The notes beneath the pieces are model-generated. The model worked only from the letters and a program-made list of their open reading frames with translations. It ran no database searches and had not been told where the DNA came from. From assembly GCA_000727475.1 (NCBI GenBank), contig KL647289.1, forward strand, positions 2,560,798 to 2,624,797: 64,000 bases of DNA, read 5' to 3'. Of this stretch, positions 21,786 through 34,029 are shown in pieces. This stretch comes from Sarcocystis neurona. Taxonomy: Eukaryota; Apicomplexa; Conoidasida; Eucoccidiorida; Sarcocystidae. Numbering within the stretch: the stretch's first letter is position 1; every line of letters begins with the position of its first letter. Position numbers and translations under genes: made by a program.

Positions 21786-24700
21786 ATGGCGCCAGCCCTT
21801 CCTCCTCGTGTTCGTGCTGGTGCTACTGCAACAAGTTCTTCTCCTTCCTCTTCTGCAGATCCCCATCTGCTGATACGCAGCAGCTACTCGGCCGCCGTGC
21901 CGGTGGTGCGCTGCTTCCAGATGCCCGCTGCGTGTGTGCAGGTCGGGCTGCTTCACGAGCCGCAGGATCGCGTGCTATTAAACGAGAGTGCTAGACGTGA
22001 TTTGGTTCATCACGACCCGTTCTTCTCGGCTTTCAACTCTGTTTGTCCGCTGTCTCCGTCCCCGTTGCTCCCTGCCCCGGCGACGTCCCTTGCAGCTCGT
22101 CAAAAAGCAGCGGCAGCGACAGATGCGCCAGACGCAGCGACTCCATACGCGTATGCGACAACAGACGCAGCAAAAGCAGACGCAGCCGATGCAGCAGAAA
22201 CAAGAGCAGCAGCAGTCGAGGCAATAGAAGCAAGTTCAGTAGTAGACGATCCGCGGCTGCTCTTCTGCATTGATGAGGAAGGGCACCTGCTATTGCTGGA
22301 TTGGCACGGCAGTTTTTTCGAACAGCTCAGAAGCGACGGCGTGAGCAGCAACAGTAACGGCGGCAACAGTAGCAGAGACAGCGGCGGCAACGCGAGGTGC
22401 ACGCCGATACACATACCCTCGGTGCCGCCGTATAGAGTTAAGGAGGCGAAAGGGACCCTTACCAACAGCAGCGGCAACGGAGGGGACATTTTCAGTAGCG
22501 GCAGTTCGTCCAACGTGAGATGCAGCAACACTGACGGCGGCGGCAACTTGGGCAAGCACACGAGCAGAAACAGCTGCAGCAGTCTCTGGCGTAACAAAAC
22601 GATCCTGCCTCCAGCACCGCAGACAGCTGGGATGCTACGAGGAGATCCTTGGTACTGCTGGAGTCTACGTGCGTCAAAAGAAGAAGATGAAGAGGCAACC
22701 CACGTACGAGCGGCATGGCGTGTTTGTGGGCCAGTGAGTTGTGCCACGCCAGTGAATCCACTGCTGCCGGATCGTGTCGCTTTTGGAGGACGAAATAATG
22801 ATGTGAAAGTTTTTGATTTCTCTCAGGGAAAGTATGTATGGGCAGCTAAGAACGTGAAAGATACGCTGCTGCGGTTGCGGGTACCTGTACATATCAGCAG
22901 CTTGTGCTGGCTGCCGCAGGTGCATCCGCTGGTCCTTGCTGCGGGGACAGCAGCAGGCGCGGTGCGGTTGTATGATCTCCGCTGCCAGCGGCGCCCGGTA
23001 TTTGAGCAGGAGCACGCATGCAGCAGCAGTAGCCTGGGTGGGGCAGCAGCCAGAGAACGGCGGGTGCTTTGTGCTCTCTGTGCTGAGACATGCGACGAGG
23101 AAGCTGCTGCACTGCTGGCGAACATCAGAAAGTCACGTAGCACACATAGTTGCAGCAGCAACACGGGCAACGGCAGTGCCACGTGGACAGGCATTGAGGA
23201 TGAGAGGTACACCAGCAGCACCTGCTGCGCCAGCAACAGCTCGCACAGCAGCAAACGCTTGGTGGGAAGTCGAAACATCACTAGAGGCAGCAGCAGCTCT
23301 GGATGCAGCAATGACAATGTCGAAAAGAAGCACAGCAGCATCACTCGCAACTGCAGCAGAGGCAAGGCCAATCGAGCAGGGACCTTGGAAACACCGCAAC
23401 CTGCCCTCCTTCCAGAAGACGAAGAGGAAAGATCGAAGATTTATGAGGCAGTGAGGGGTCTTTATGGAAAAGAAAAAACGCGGATTTTTTTCTCAGATAA
23501 CCATGGAGCTGTGTATGTCCACCGTGTGTTGACTGGGAAGGCGCTGCTCCGTCGCATCGATCCTCAGCAAAAAAAACATAACAGAACCTCATGCTACGCA
23601 GCCAGCAGCAGCTCCGAGGCAGAAAGTGAGGGCGACAAGGCGGATGACGAGAGTCAGGAAGAATGTAGCGACGAAGAAAGTGATGGTGAAGAACCGGAAG
23701 GAGGATGCGAAGAGGGAGAGGAAGGTGACGAAGAAGAGGACGAAGAAGAAGGAGAGGGACACAGAGAAGCAGAACAAGGGATGGAAAAAGGAGAAAAAGC
23801 GAAGAAGCAGGACAAGAGGCAGCGGCAAGATGAAGCGGCGAACAATATATTGCTGCATAGGGGTGACACGAGGAGGATAAACAGCGGCAGCATAAAAATG
23901 GAGGAGATTCAAGCAGGAACAGACGCCCCTACTACAGACGATGCCAAACGGGGCAAAGCAGCAACATCCGAGACATCAGCCGAAATGGAACGCGGGGGCA
24001 GGGGTCCACGCATAGCAGCTACCGCGGGAAGGGCAGACGCAGCCGCAGGAGTAGGGCCGGAGTACGGCAAGAGATATGCGATGCAACTCTTGCGACGACA
24101 TCGATTGAAGAGGGCGCAGAAGCTGTCAACTGTAAAGAACAGCGGCAGGCTGTCCCAATCTTCTGCCCACGGGCCCCAGTTCATGACGCTCTTCGAGGGC
24201 TGCTACAAGGGCGCCATGGGCGCGATAGTGGGTAGGAGTGATATAGGCTGCAGTGTCCTGGGACGTTGTGGCGTACAATTATAGGCATCACCTTCCTCAG
24301 GGCTGCATTTGGAGTCGTCTACGTATATGTATATCTATCTCTGTATATATGTATATATATATGTGTGCCTGTGCAGGTTTACGTTTCTGTGCCCCACAAT
24401 AGGTCACGCATACGGGTTGACACTGTCGCACATTGACGCTGGCGCGATCTTAGCGGCATCGATAGTTACACACGAGGTGATAAATAATGCTGGCCATTCC
24501 TGTGCGCATACACACGAATCTTCACACTTTGTGTGTGTGTGCTTCGCTGCGACTAAAATGTATTTATAGTATCGTAGGCAAGTCACATGGACCGCTGAAG
24601 TCGTGTTCTAGCGTGACAGTCGCGTCGCGGGTGCGACCGTCGCATCGTTAGTGCGAGAGTCGCGTCGTACGTACGAGAGCCGCGGTGTAGCTTCACGGGT

Positions 24701-24985
24701 ATGCATTTATAAGTGGGTGTCTGCAGCAGCTTGCTCTTGTGCCTTTATGTAGTAGCATAGGTGCTCACATGTCGACACGAAAATATTGCGATATGACACG
24801 TATCACGTGGGAGGTGAGGCAGCAACGTAGTACAAGAGCGTCACATTGCATCCAGACTCATCAGTACTACAGGGATGTATGCAGACGATTACTCCGCGTT
24901 TACATATATATATATATATATATGTATACATATATATGCATATATACATATATATATGTATACATATATATGCATATATACATAG

Positions 24986-25016
<31 letters not shown>

Positions 25017-27302
25017 GTTGTGCGTATATGTGTCCCGTAGGCACTGCGGGTTTCTTTTTCTGATTTCATTGCATACGGTCGAGTACTTCATCTTTTGGAT
25101 TTAGCGTCCCCGCTGTCGTGTTACCTTGCGTTTTTCTTCTGCGTGGTCATACGTGTCCTCTGGAAACCACTCTTTTGTATTCTTGCTTTTTGCGCGACTG
25201 TACAGCTCTCAGAATGGACAGGTCTACGGGGCTGTTGGTAGGTGCGGGGTACGGACGCCACACACTGGTGTGGAACGTGCGGTCGCGGAAGCTTCTGTTC
25301 AAAGTAAGCCTCCCCGTCTTTTTTCTCCACGTTTGTGACTTCTCTACCTATCTCTTTTCCCCCTCTCTTGCGGTCCATCGCCTTCCCTCTCTCTTTTTTG
25401 GACGTATCTTTTTCTCCTTGTTCTGGTTGCGGGCGAGTTTGATGAATCGTTGCAGATGATTCCCTCAACTTTTTGCGCGTTACTCATAGGTCTCTATTTG
25501 TATCCGGTATGCTGACACACACGCACGTACACAAAGATGTAAGTGTGGGTCTCCACCTGCTTTGCGTGTCGTCTGCACGACTATGCAGCTGGTGACGCGG
25601 CTGGTGGGTGCGTGTGTGTGTGCTTGAATGTGTCTGCGGTTTAAGTGTAGAAGTGGCTGTGTGTCCGAGTGCATGTATACGTGGTTGTGAGCCCGAAGGC
25701 ACCCAGCCGCAGAAGTGCGTGTCTGGAGGGGTGAGTGTGCAGGGGTGGACAAGATGTGCAGAGAGCCACACCGATGAGGGAGTCGTGGCTCCTGTTTTCT
25801 ATATGGGCGTCGGCCGGCGTCCTTACTGCCCTGAGTTCAGTGCAGACGCACTCGTGCGTGTCCGTGCTTTTCGACGGACATCGTACCAGGAGACTCTCAC
25901 ACACTATGATCCACGCCTATGCCTGTACTGGAAAACATTTACTCAAGCACCCTGTGGACGCCTAGGCACGACGTCTACGTTCCAGTACACGCGTACTTAT
26001 GGGTGAATGAAAATTGTGTACAAAGGACTTTTTCGGGCTCAAAGTTGCCTTTCGAAATTAGTGTTTCCTTTGCTCGGCTGAGAGAGGAAGGCAAATGCAG
26101 TCACGGAGGAATTGTAAGATTTGTAGCAGTATGGAAGCATCAAGAGGACAACATGTAAGAATTTGTGTGTACGTGTCACGGTCGTGCTGAATTCATTGCA
26201 GCAGACACGTTTCAACGAGAACGAGGAAGAACTGTTCTACACACGAGAACGAGGGCTGGACAGAAGAACTGGATAGATAATGTCGGTTTGTGCATAAGAC
26301 AATGTGATATGCACAGCGTCGATGAAAGTGAACAGGACGTGTATGCGGCGTTCGGTGCTATTTTCACCCTCTCGGCTGTCTTGAAGAAAAATGTGAGACG
26401 TCGATCACCTTCTTATTCATTCTCGTATTTCCCATCCCTGCTCTTTCACGTTGTGTGTATACTCCAATGGATACGTTCGAGCCAACATGTTGAAGGTACG
26501 CTACTGTGCACCGTGCCGGTCAACTGAAGATATTTTGCACTCCGTGGCGTTTTCTGTGCGATCGTGTGCTTGCGTCAACGAGTAATTTTATCGTTCTTCT
26601 CGATTATGTATCTCTTTGACGTGTAGGTGCATCTGTCCTGTATAAGTACAAAAATACGCATGTAGAGGGTTTACAGACGTATAAGAGTTCACGCAGCATT
26701 GTGACATCCGTCTGAGTTTGTTTCAGGTCTACTTGAAACAACAACTTCGGATCGTTATGCTTCGTTACAGTGGAGGAGGTACGAACGACGAGCTGAAGGC
26801 GTTGACACTGCTACAGTCTCAGAATGTGCCGCATGAGAAACAGCAACAAGATGCGGAACATCGTCGTGAAGAGATATCAGAGGCCCAGCATAATACACCA
26901 CAACAGCAGAAGCCGTCAGGACCGGACGTGAAACAAAAACAGGTTAATCAGCGGCAGCAGCCTCCACAGCGGGTGAACAAGGTGCTAAAAGGTGAAAAAA
27001 CAGTATCTCGTCAAAAAGGTCACTCACGGGCATACCATTCCACAGAGAAATCGCAACAGCGTAAAAGGAGGATTTTGCGGGTGGAGGTTCAGCGACGTCC
27101 AACGGGCCAGCATCAGCATCAAGAGCGACAAAGTCGTTCGAATAGACAGAAGAAACAAAGCGGTGTGGAGGAGGTTCGCCAAGGAGACCATCAGGGTAGA
27201 GCTACGGACACGTCGGCTGCAGGAACGGGAAGCGCAGCTGTAGGAAGTAGGCAGAAGAGAAGCATAACGCCTGATGTGAAAAAGAAGAGAAAAATTGGGT
27301 GA
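21786..27302 (+). CDS. WDR74/NSA1-like ribosome-biogenesis WD-repeat protein, three exons
   Basis: WDR74 (yeast Nsa1) is a nucleolar seven-bladed WD protein needed for pre-60S assembly. Exons are 21786-24231, 25206-25303 and 26727-27302. Phases agree (1/1, then 0/0) and give 1039 residues. Family hallmarks are in order: [15 protein letters not shown] with [10 protein letters not shown] (residues about 328-356), then [34 protein letters not shown] (about 382-405), [20 protein letters not shown], and [14 protein letters not shown] across the first junction. The second junction builds RKLLFK-VYLKQQL, matching the RKL-x-x-K-VYLK motif that ends the family's propeller. The protein is 2.7 times the usual 385 residues because of Ala-, Ser/Asn- and Glu/Asp-rich inserts between blades (strong acidic run about 612-665) and a Gln/Arg-rich tail ending KKKRKIG, a likely nucleolar signal. 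The start is uncertain: the frame is open upstream, but 21786 is the first ATG after the pyrimidine tract. Confidence 0.85.
24616..24690. repeat. 20-bp minisatellite, about 3.7 copies
   Basis: Units acagtcgcgtcgcgggtgcg, accgtcgcatcgttagtgcg and agagtcgcgtcgtacgtacg follow head to tail, then a partial fourth copy. They are diverged, share a gtcgc core and are rich in CpG. Located in intron 1 of the WDR74 gene. Confidence 0.85.
24900..25014. repeat. TA / CATATA microsatellite with internal duplication
   Basis: This 115-bp A/T tract is largely (TA)n. A segment around gtatacatatatatgcat occurs twice. Multiple TA palindromes could extrude cruciforms. Intronic. Confidence 0.9.
25304..26726 (+). 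other. WDR74 gene intron 2
   Basis: The donor is ttcaaa|gtaagc and the acceptor is gtttgtttcag|gtc. It starts with a T/C-rich stretch, and the 1423-bp length is long for an apicomplexan. ORFs inside it (25608-26006 and others) show no family features. Confidence 0.8.
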
Positions 27303-30300
27303 CCATTTACTAATTATCAGTTCCACAACTGACAGAAGAGATTGGCACCGTGCGGAGATTACGCGTTCACTTGACGGCTGCTGCAGTCAGAACAGATCAG
27401 AGATTCTGCGTACGCTGTAGCTCGAAGTGCGTCGGTTTCAACCGGATGCGTACAGTGTCCACAACTGCATTCAGTGATGATCGTACAGAGAAAGTGGGAA
27501 AGCATTACAATTGTGTGAGGGCAAAAAAACACTTTTGCCAAGATCGAAGAGCTGTGGATGTTGTAAAGATGAAGCGGGTGAAGGGACTTTGTGAAGACAA
27601 TTGAGAGTGCATCGGGATTGTAAAGGCAGGAATACTGTTGTGGAAGGGGAAATGGCCGAACGAGAGTAAAGTCCGTTGGCTTTCTTCTGTGCCAGAAGGG
27701 AGTGAGCCCTTCAAGGAAGTGACCTCTGCTCCCCACCAGCATGTTTAGATGAGGCGGTTTTGTGCAGCTGTGTAGTTATATGCGCTAACCCCTTATGCTC
27801 TCCTCCGTGTTTGCGTCTTCTTTTGTACACGTCTGTTACACGGCTGCCTGCTGCCTTGCGAAGAGCCTGACTGTCAATCTTTATTAAACGCGGTATCGTG
27901 CCGATGTTCTCTCATCGCGACCAGGCCAACTTCACATTAATCGAAAGGTAAAGATTTATCGTGTACTTGCCATCGATTATAGATACGAGGAAACGCGCGT
28001 GCAAGGCGTCGTAGCTCTGCATGCACATCTAGAAACACGGAAAAGGGTGCACTACAGGCTAGTGGAGAACGACGTGCAATGTATAGGTCGCTTGATACAG
28101 TTAGCTGCGTGTGTAATGCCCGAGGAAACCAAGGGTACGAAAAGGTTGACTGCTTGCTGGTAAAAGAACTGTGTGAAACTTAGTGACTTCCAGACAAATT
28201 CCGAGGCACTGGAAAACGTATCTTGGATACGGATTATGACTTAGGGGCCTTTTTACGCGTGAGGAGAATGTGTAGCACATGCAGCTAGGTACCGAAAACA
28301 GAGGGTCAAACACTCGTAGATGAAAGCAATTGCAGTTACGTGTTATGAAACGATAATCTGGTCGTGCGATGTAGTAAACATACGGAAGACTTTTAACCTC
28401 CTCAACAGCTGTACGTGTAATCAGTTACCATTGCTTGCGGTGCGTGTACATACATACATATATATAGGGACATCTGTACGGTAGCAGTAAATTATGCTCC
28501 TACAGAATACAGCCTGCTAGTTCACGCAGGCACACTTCGAGCGCTTCTAAAACACGTGCGCATCCATATACTCTGGGATATCTTTCTACCGATGAACACA
28601 CAGATATATATATATATATATGTACGGATCCAGCAATACTTATATAGATAATGATTTTTCTTCTTTTGGTAATAGGTTGGACAAAAATCTAATTAGAAGG
28701 GTCTATCTCTTGGATGTGATGTTGACAATGGAAAACTATTTACGCTAAGACTTAAGAATCATAGACTAGGGCGCGGCCACCACAAGGATAAGAATAAAGA
28801 GCAAAATCCACCAAAAAGACTATAACCTACAACACATTTCCAAATCAAAACTGAACTGGTGGATGGTCTACTGTTGTCGTGAAGCGTCAAGACATAAGCT
28901 CTTACTGGGAGGTCGGTAGGTGATGTGATACGAGTCGCTGGCATTACGTGACATCCGCGGTGTTCCATCGCTTTGGTCGCCAGCACGAACCAGCGAGAGC
29001 AACAGCATCAAGACGTACAGTAACAGTGTCTCTCAGCAATGCCGTGAAAGGACATTCAGTCCTGACAGCCGAGCGAAACGTGCCACTCAGAACCCAGCTC
29101 GCAGTCTTCGGACTAATGCTGCGGCTATAGTTTTTCCGCATGTGCCCTCTACGTTTACAGCTTCTTGCTAACGTTGAGAGCATGGCCTGCCTGTACGTTG
29201 TGAGTGTCAACGTGAACCGGACTGCGCAAAGTAGTTTGGATCAATCCTTTACGACACGTGCAAGTCAGAGCTTTATTCGAACATACGACCTGATAACTAT
29301 CCTAGTATCCGTCTTTATTCGAACATACGACCTGGTGACTATCCTAGTGTCCGTCTTTAGAAGTCTCAGTTAATAATTTTTTCGTAGGACCGCCTCCACT
29401 TGTGTACCAAGTTAGATGTTTACGGACATCTCTAACACACCCCCTCACCCGTAGAGCCTTCTCCCTTGGAGTGGAGCACGGAGTTAAAATTCAGTAATAG
29501 AACAGTTAAAACAGGAAGGAGGGCACACAGTCGCGACTGCGGCACTCCACACACTTTTCCCCACAGAGGCGAAAAGAGTTCAGCCTTCTGTACTCGACAA
29601 GGCTCTGATGAATCTCGGTGAAAAACTAAAGCACGGTGACAAAGACGGCTAAAAACACAGAATAGATATTGTTGATTACATTTGGTCATACATAAGACTT
29701 AAATCGTCAGCTCTCGGCTGAGGTATGCGGTGCTTCGTGCGATCGTCACAATTTCAATTCAGACGGTTCACTGGAACGTCCAGTTTCAACGGACGTACAC
29801 GAGTCATTCCTAGCCGTTCACCGGCACAGACTATACCAGGATTGTAGGCATCCGCCACATGTTTTCTCCTCCATCTGTGCCTTACGTGCGTGAATCAATG
29901 CTGATCCAATACTGAGCTGCGCACCAGTGCAGATCCCTGTCTCAGATGGTGTAGCGCACATGATACTTCCCGGTTGGTGTCCCTGCTGAGTTTCCTGTCG
30001 CCAATGATTCTCTTTCTGCGAAACGTTTCCGATGCTCGTTTTGATGCGAAAGAGACGTCTTGCGTGCCCTTTCGCTTTGCACAGGAGTAGAGCGGGATAT
30101 TGCTCTTTCGCACTTGCTTAGCTAGACATTCAGCAGGCCCGCCTTCCGTGCTCCAGCTGACCATCTTCATTACAGGCTTCGTCAGCAAGTCCACCTAGAG
30201 CAGTACAGACGGTCCAGAATACTGACAGTAAACAGCGAACACCTGGTCGACACTCCTTTCCGACACCAAAACACTTGTGATAGTGCTACCGTGTCGTATG

Positions 30301-30399
30301 GGCAACGCAGCCGTTTCGAAGAGCAGCAGGCGCAGCCCATGGTTTGAGTGATGCTGTTGCGCTTGTGTTGCTCGGTTTCTGCTTTAGCTACTGTTAGAT
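27303..30399. other. Gene-poor stretch after the WDR74 gene
   Basis: No conserved exon was recognised. A short TA tract lies at about 28602-28622 and a 42-bp tandem repeat at 29271-29354. The base composition is more A/T-rich than in the trinucleotide blocks. Confidence 0.35.
29271..29354. repeat. 42-bp tandem duplication
   Basis: A unit beginning ctttattcgaacatacgacc occupies 29271-29312 and is repeated at 29313-29354 with two differences (gataact versus ggtgact, agtatcc versus agtgtcc). Confidence 0.92.
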
Positions 30400-31259
30400 G
30401 ACGCCCAGGCTATGGTATCTTTGCAAATGAAAAGATTCGCTTCAAATTAATGAAACTGTCTTCCCCACTCCAAGGGCCAACCGTACCACACGTCAACGTG
30501 CGTGCAGAGGAGGCTGAGGAAGTCGCGGAGCCGGTTGACGCACGGCAAAAAAAGAAAAGAATTCGTGGCCGATTCAGAGTCTCGCAATTGATGCGCACGA
30601 GTGGTGATAGTCGCACGGCAGGTGACAGGAGCACTTCAACTTATGGAAAGCGCAACAACTTTGGACTGGGTACAGGTGCCGCAGGTGCAGCGGCACCAGC
30701 ACGCTGAAGAGTGGATAAGTTATGAAGATGCAGTAACTTATGAGAATAGACGACTGGCACAACCGTCGGCGAAATGGGGGTGTGCTGGGTCGCCGTTTTA
30801 CAGTCTCAGTGTGTGTAGCCAGGAAAACAATTGAACGAAAATGAGGTACCGTTGTCTCATTCTTAGCATAACAGTGTGTTAGTGTTTGCGCGAGTAAATG
30901 CGGATTAGCTCACCTCCTCGCAAAATTACGTAAGGTGGACGTGGGAGGACAGACACTTTCCACTGCTAAGGGTGTGTTTGCAGCACACCCAGGCAATCTT
31001 CAAACGACGAAAACGTTCCGCACTATTGATGGCGAGGCGAACCAGTCAAGTGTAAAATTTCTTCATTCCACGAGGCCCGACGTGCGTGTTCTAGTAGAAG
31101 ATTTACCGTCTGGCAGTCGGGGAACGTGTTTGTGGGGAACGGACGCGGAGACAGTCATGGATGTGGAGTAGTATCAGCAGAACATGCAGTCTGTTTTGGG
31201 CTGTGCAGTGCGTCTCCGTTGTGTTTTGTGTCTTGCTACTTGTGCTCTTGAGCGGCTTG
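30400..31259 (+). other. Possible short exons, unassigned
   Basis: The frame 30450-30707 opens at an ATG and holds a basic patch (ARQKKKRIRGRFRVSQL) followed by Gly/Ala. The frame 30935-31171 has balanced composition. Neither has a family motif or a supported splice partner, so they are recorded as candidates only. Confidence 0.2.
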
Positions 31260-32397
31260 TTTCCACAGTCTCCGCTGCCGCAACGTAGAAGTGATAGCGT
31301 CTGTTAAGAGTTGCTGTCACTGCCTTCTTTTAGAATGTTGTTGACGTCTCTGTTGGTGCGGGCGTCGCTGACAATGTTTCTACCGTGGTGCCTGGTAGAG
31401 CAGAGGTTGCTCCCGCTGCTGTTAAACGTCAATCACGTTGACTCTCACAGCCGTCGATTCTAGTGTTTGGACAGCTCCGAGCGGCTCCAGCGGTCTGCGG
31501 GAGATGCAGTGCACAGCACGCATTGTAAAAATTTTCGTCCTGCAACGGGAGCTGCTATTACCAAAGCCGTTACCTTTGCTGCTGCGAAATCTGCTGGTGC
31601 TTTTTTCTTGGCGCAGGGAGGAATGTGGCTGCTGCAAGAGGAGGCCTGGCAGCTGCCCCGGTGGTGGTGGCTGTACGCGCGGGCCGAATGCGCAGTGTGG
31701 CTTCTGCCTTTTCCTGTACGCACACGTGCAAGAAGAGCTGAGCGGGGAAGTGTGACCTAAGATAGCACCAATAGCAGAACACGCACAATCAAGACGAAGC
31801 AACAACTGAATGTCAATTGCTACCCTGAGGTGATAACAAACACAAATACATACACCTCATTTAAGGCCGCAGCAACAAAGCAGGCGCAACAGCAACGCCA
31901 GCCAGAAGACAGAAATAGTGAAAACAGAGCTGCATATCCTGAGTGTCAGCTGCTCAGCACAAGTAATACGCAAGATTCGAAACAGCAGCCGGAATCCTCA
32001 TCTGCTACAAGTGATAGTACACACAGCAGCTGCAGAACGAATGTCTACGTCTACGTATAAAGGTGTAGAGAGACACTCTTATTCTTCTTGTGCTTGTGGT
32101 TCTTTAGGCACGTCTACTTGTAGGTACCTATACAGACAAAAGTGCATTGCTTAGTGGTTCATATGCGCATGCCTTGCACCATGCATGTATAAATATATAT
32201 ATCTGTATACATGTAATGCCAGCAACTCGTAGCAGGAAACATGCGACGGTGTACGGCACTACGTAGCAGCTGCTCTACCCTGATGCGTACACAAACGCCA
32301 CGGTTCACAGCGTGACAGCGCATCAACAAATGCGTCTCCCATGGTGAGAACCTCGACGTCCGTACACCTAAAGGGAACGCGGAATTGCGTATAACAC

Positions 32398-34029
32398 TTA
32401 TGCTGACAGTTTGCCTTTCGCGTTTCTTACGCGCAGGATTGCAGCGAAGATTCCAATCTCGTTGTACAGTTCTTTGGTAACCTTTTCTCTTTGTTTATGT
32501 TGTTGCAGTAACGACCCTTCCGCTGCACAAGTGCAGCCTCTATTGCTGCCAATGCTGCTGGTATCGCAGCGGCAGTCAGTTTTGTCTTCTCTGTCACTGG
32601 AACCGCCGCATCTCTTGTTCCGCATCTTAACGCGAATACTTGTCTTGTTGCTGTCCCACGTGATTTGAGTGCTAGTCACCTGTCCTTCGCTGCTCTGCGT
32701 AACAGTGCTGTTGTTTCTCTGTCGACCATCCGTTTCACGCAGGCCGCTATTGCTTTTGCCACTGGTGCTAGAGATGCTGTGCAGGGGAGCGCCACTGCGA
32801 ATGCTGCTGCTGCGAGTCATGGTACTGCGTTCTCTGCTCCTGCTTCCCTCATTGTATAGCTTCTTTTCCGACCCTTCAAACACACCAATTGTTTCACTGC
32901 TTGTAAATGTTCTTGCTGCTGCCTGTGCTAGTTTTGGTGCCTGAACTGCGGTTTCTGGTTCAGGAGCTTCTGGCTCCTGTGTCCTGTTTTTGACTTTTGC
33001 CTCTCCCGTTGCTTCACGGTGTTCCTCGAAACCTTGTCGTGCTTGCCCATCATGCAGGCAACGATGCAGCTGGGAAGATTGTGGCTGATGTATCCAGTGC
33101 CGCAGCTTTTGCTCGCGACGCAGATGTTGTTGTCGCCACATAGGCTGCTGACTCTGCCAGCAATGCCGGTGGTGTCTGTTTGCCTGTTGAACACGAGGGT
33201 TCTGCTCGTGGTACTGTGGGTGAAGCTGGAAGTTCTGTTGAACACGAGGGTTCTGCTCGTGGTACTGTGGGTGAAGCTGGAAGTTCTGCTGCTTGTGGTG
33301 GTTAAGCTGCTGCGGCGTCCAGCCCTCCTGCTGTGGACGGCGTTGCTGCCGCTGAGGCAGGCGAGTCCGTGTGTATCCCGTAGAGGCAGCAGCTGCCGCT
33401 TCCGCAGCTTGCTGCAACCACAAGACCCAGCTGGAAGAGAGCAGCCGCTCGCCGTGCGCGAAGAGCAGAGCATTTGCACAAGTTCTTGTCCCTTTGCCAT
33501 CGCCGCTGCTTGCAGTGGCCGGTGGCCCTACTCCATGCCTCCGGTGTCCCGTACCAACCTGGTGGTCGACGTCTCCTGTGGCTATTACGGGCTGCGTCGT
33601 CCTGGCTTCCCCTCCTGCTGTGATGACTCTTCTTGTTACATTTGCTCTGTATGCAACGACTACTGGTGGCGGGTTTACTGCTCTTGCTGAGTTGGTGCCT
33701 GCTCCTGCTGCTGCCATTGTCCCACTCGCCCAATCATCTGCTTTGGTTGCTGTATTTGCAGCCGGAGCTGCTGTTCGCTTCTCGGTCATTGCTGATGGTG
33801 CAGGTCGTGCTTTGGTGTAAGACAGAGGGGGGGGGGGTCTCTGGCTGCGATCACGCGACCAGCTGCACCAAAAATGTTCTTTCTCAGAGGGTTCACCAGC
33901 AACAGCAGCAGGGCTTGCCTGCCAGTCCCTGCAAGCCTCGTCGCAATTGCTGGTGTCTTCGCCTCCTTTACAGTCTTCTGAAGTGTTTACGCAGATACTC
34001 TCGTTTGCCTGCTGCTGCAAGCACTCCAA
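32398..34029 (-). CDS. 543-codon Gln/Ala-rich ORF, doubtful gene
   Basis: This is an uninterrupted minus-strand ORF from an ATG at 34029. It encodes a Cys/Glu-containing N-terminus (MECLQQQANES), an Ala/Thr/Pro-rich region, a Gln/His-rich middle with a perfectly repeated 17-residue unit (NFQLHPQYHEQNPRVQQ, twice), then a Ser/Arg-rich end with scattered basic residues. No domain or signal sequence is recognisable. Gln runs and Ala runs are expected on the antisense of a CTG/GCT-rich tract, so openness alone is weak support. Its length and non-repetitive segments keep it as a candidate single-exon gene. It conflicts with Ala-type frames on the plus strand over the same bases. Confidence 0.3.
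   Translation of the reverse strand: MECLQQQANESICVNTSEDCKGGEDTSNCDEACRDWQASPAAVAGEPSEKEHFWCSWSRDRSQRPPPPLSYTKARPAPSAMTEKRTAAPAANTATKADDWASGTMAAAGAGTNSARAVNPPPVVVAYRANVTRRVITAGGEARTTQPVIATGDVDHQVGTGHRRHGVGPPATASSGDGKGTRTCANALLFAHGERLLSSSWVLWLQQAAEAAAAASTGYTRTRLPQRQQRRPQQEGWTPQQLNHHKQQNFQLHPQYHEQNPRVQQNFQLHPQYHEQNPRVQQANRHHRHCWQSQQPMWRQQHLRREQKLRHWIHQPQSSQLHRCLHDGQARQGFEEHREATGEAKVKNRTQEPEAPEPETAVQAPKLAQAAARTFTSSETIGVFEGSEKKLYNEGSRSRERSTMTRSSSIRSGAPLHSISSTSGKSNSGLRETDGRQRNNSTVTQSSEGQVTSTQITWDSNKTSIRVKMRNKRCGGSSDREDKTDCRCDTSSIGSNRGCTCAAEGSLLQQHKQREKVTKELYNEIGIFAAILRVRNAKGKLSA
33186..33287. repeat. Perfect 51-bp tandem repeat (two copies)
   Basis: A unit starting gttgaacacgagggttctgc at 33186-33236 is repeated exactly at 33237-33287. 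Being a multiple of three, it keeps frame on both strands: VEHEGSARGTVGEAGSS on plus, NFQLHPQYHEQNPRVQQ on minus. Confidence 0.97.

Larger units (their letters stand above)
24232..25205 (+). other. WDR74 gene intron 1
   Basis: The donor is gtgg|gtagga and the acceptor is gactgtacag|ct. The 974-bp intron contains a 20-bp tandem array (24616-24690) and a long TA/CATATA microsatellite. Its splice phase restores the conserved GAIVAL sequence. Confidence 0.8.
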
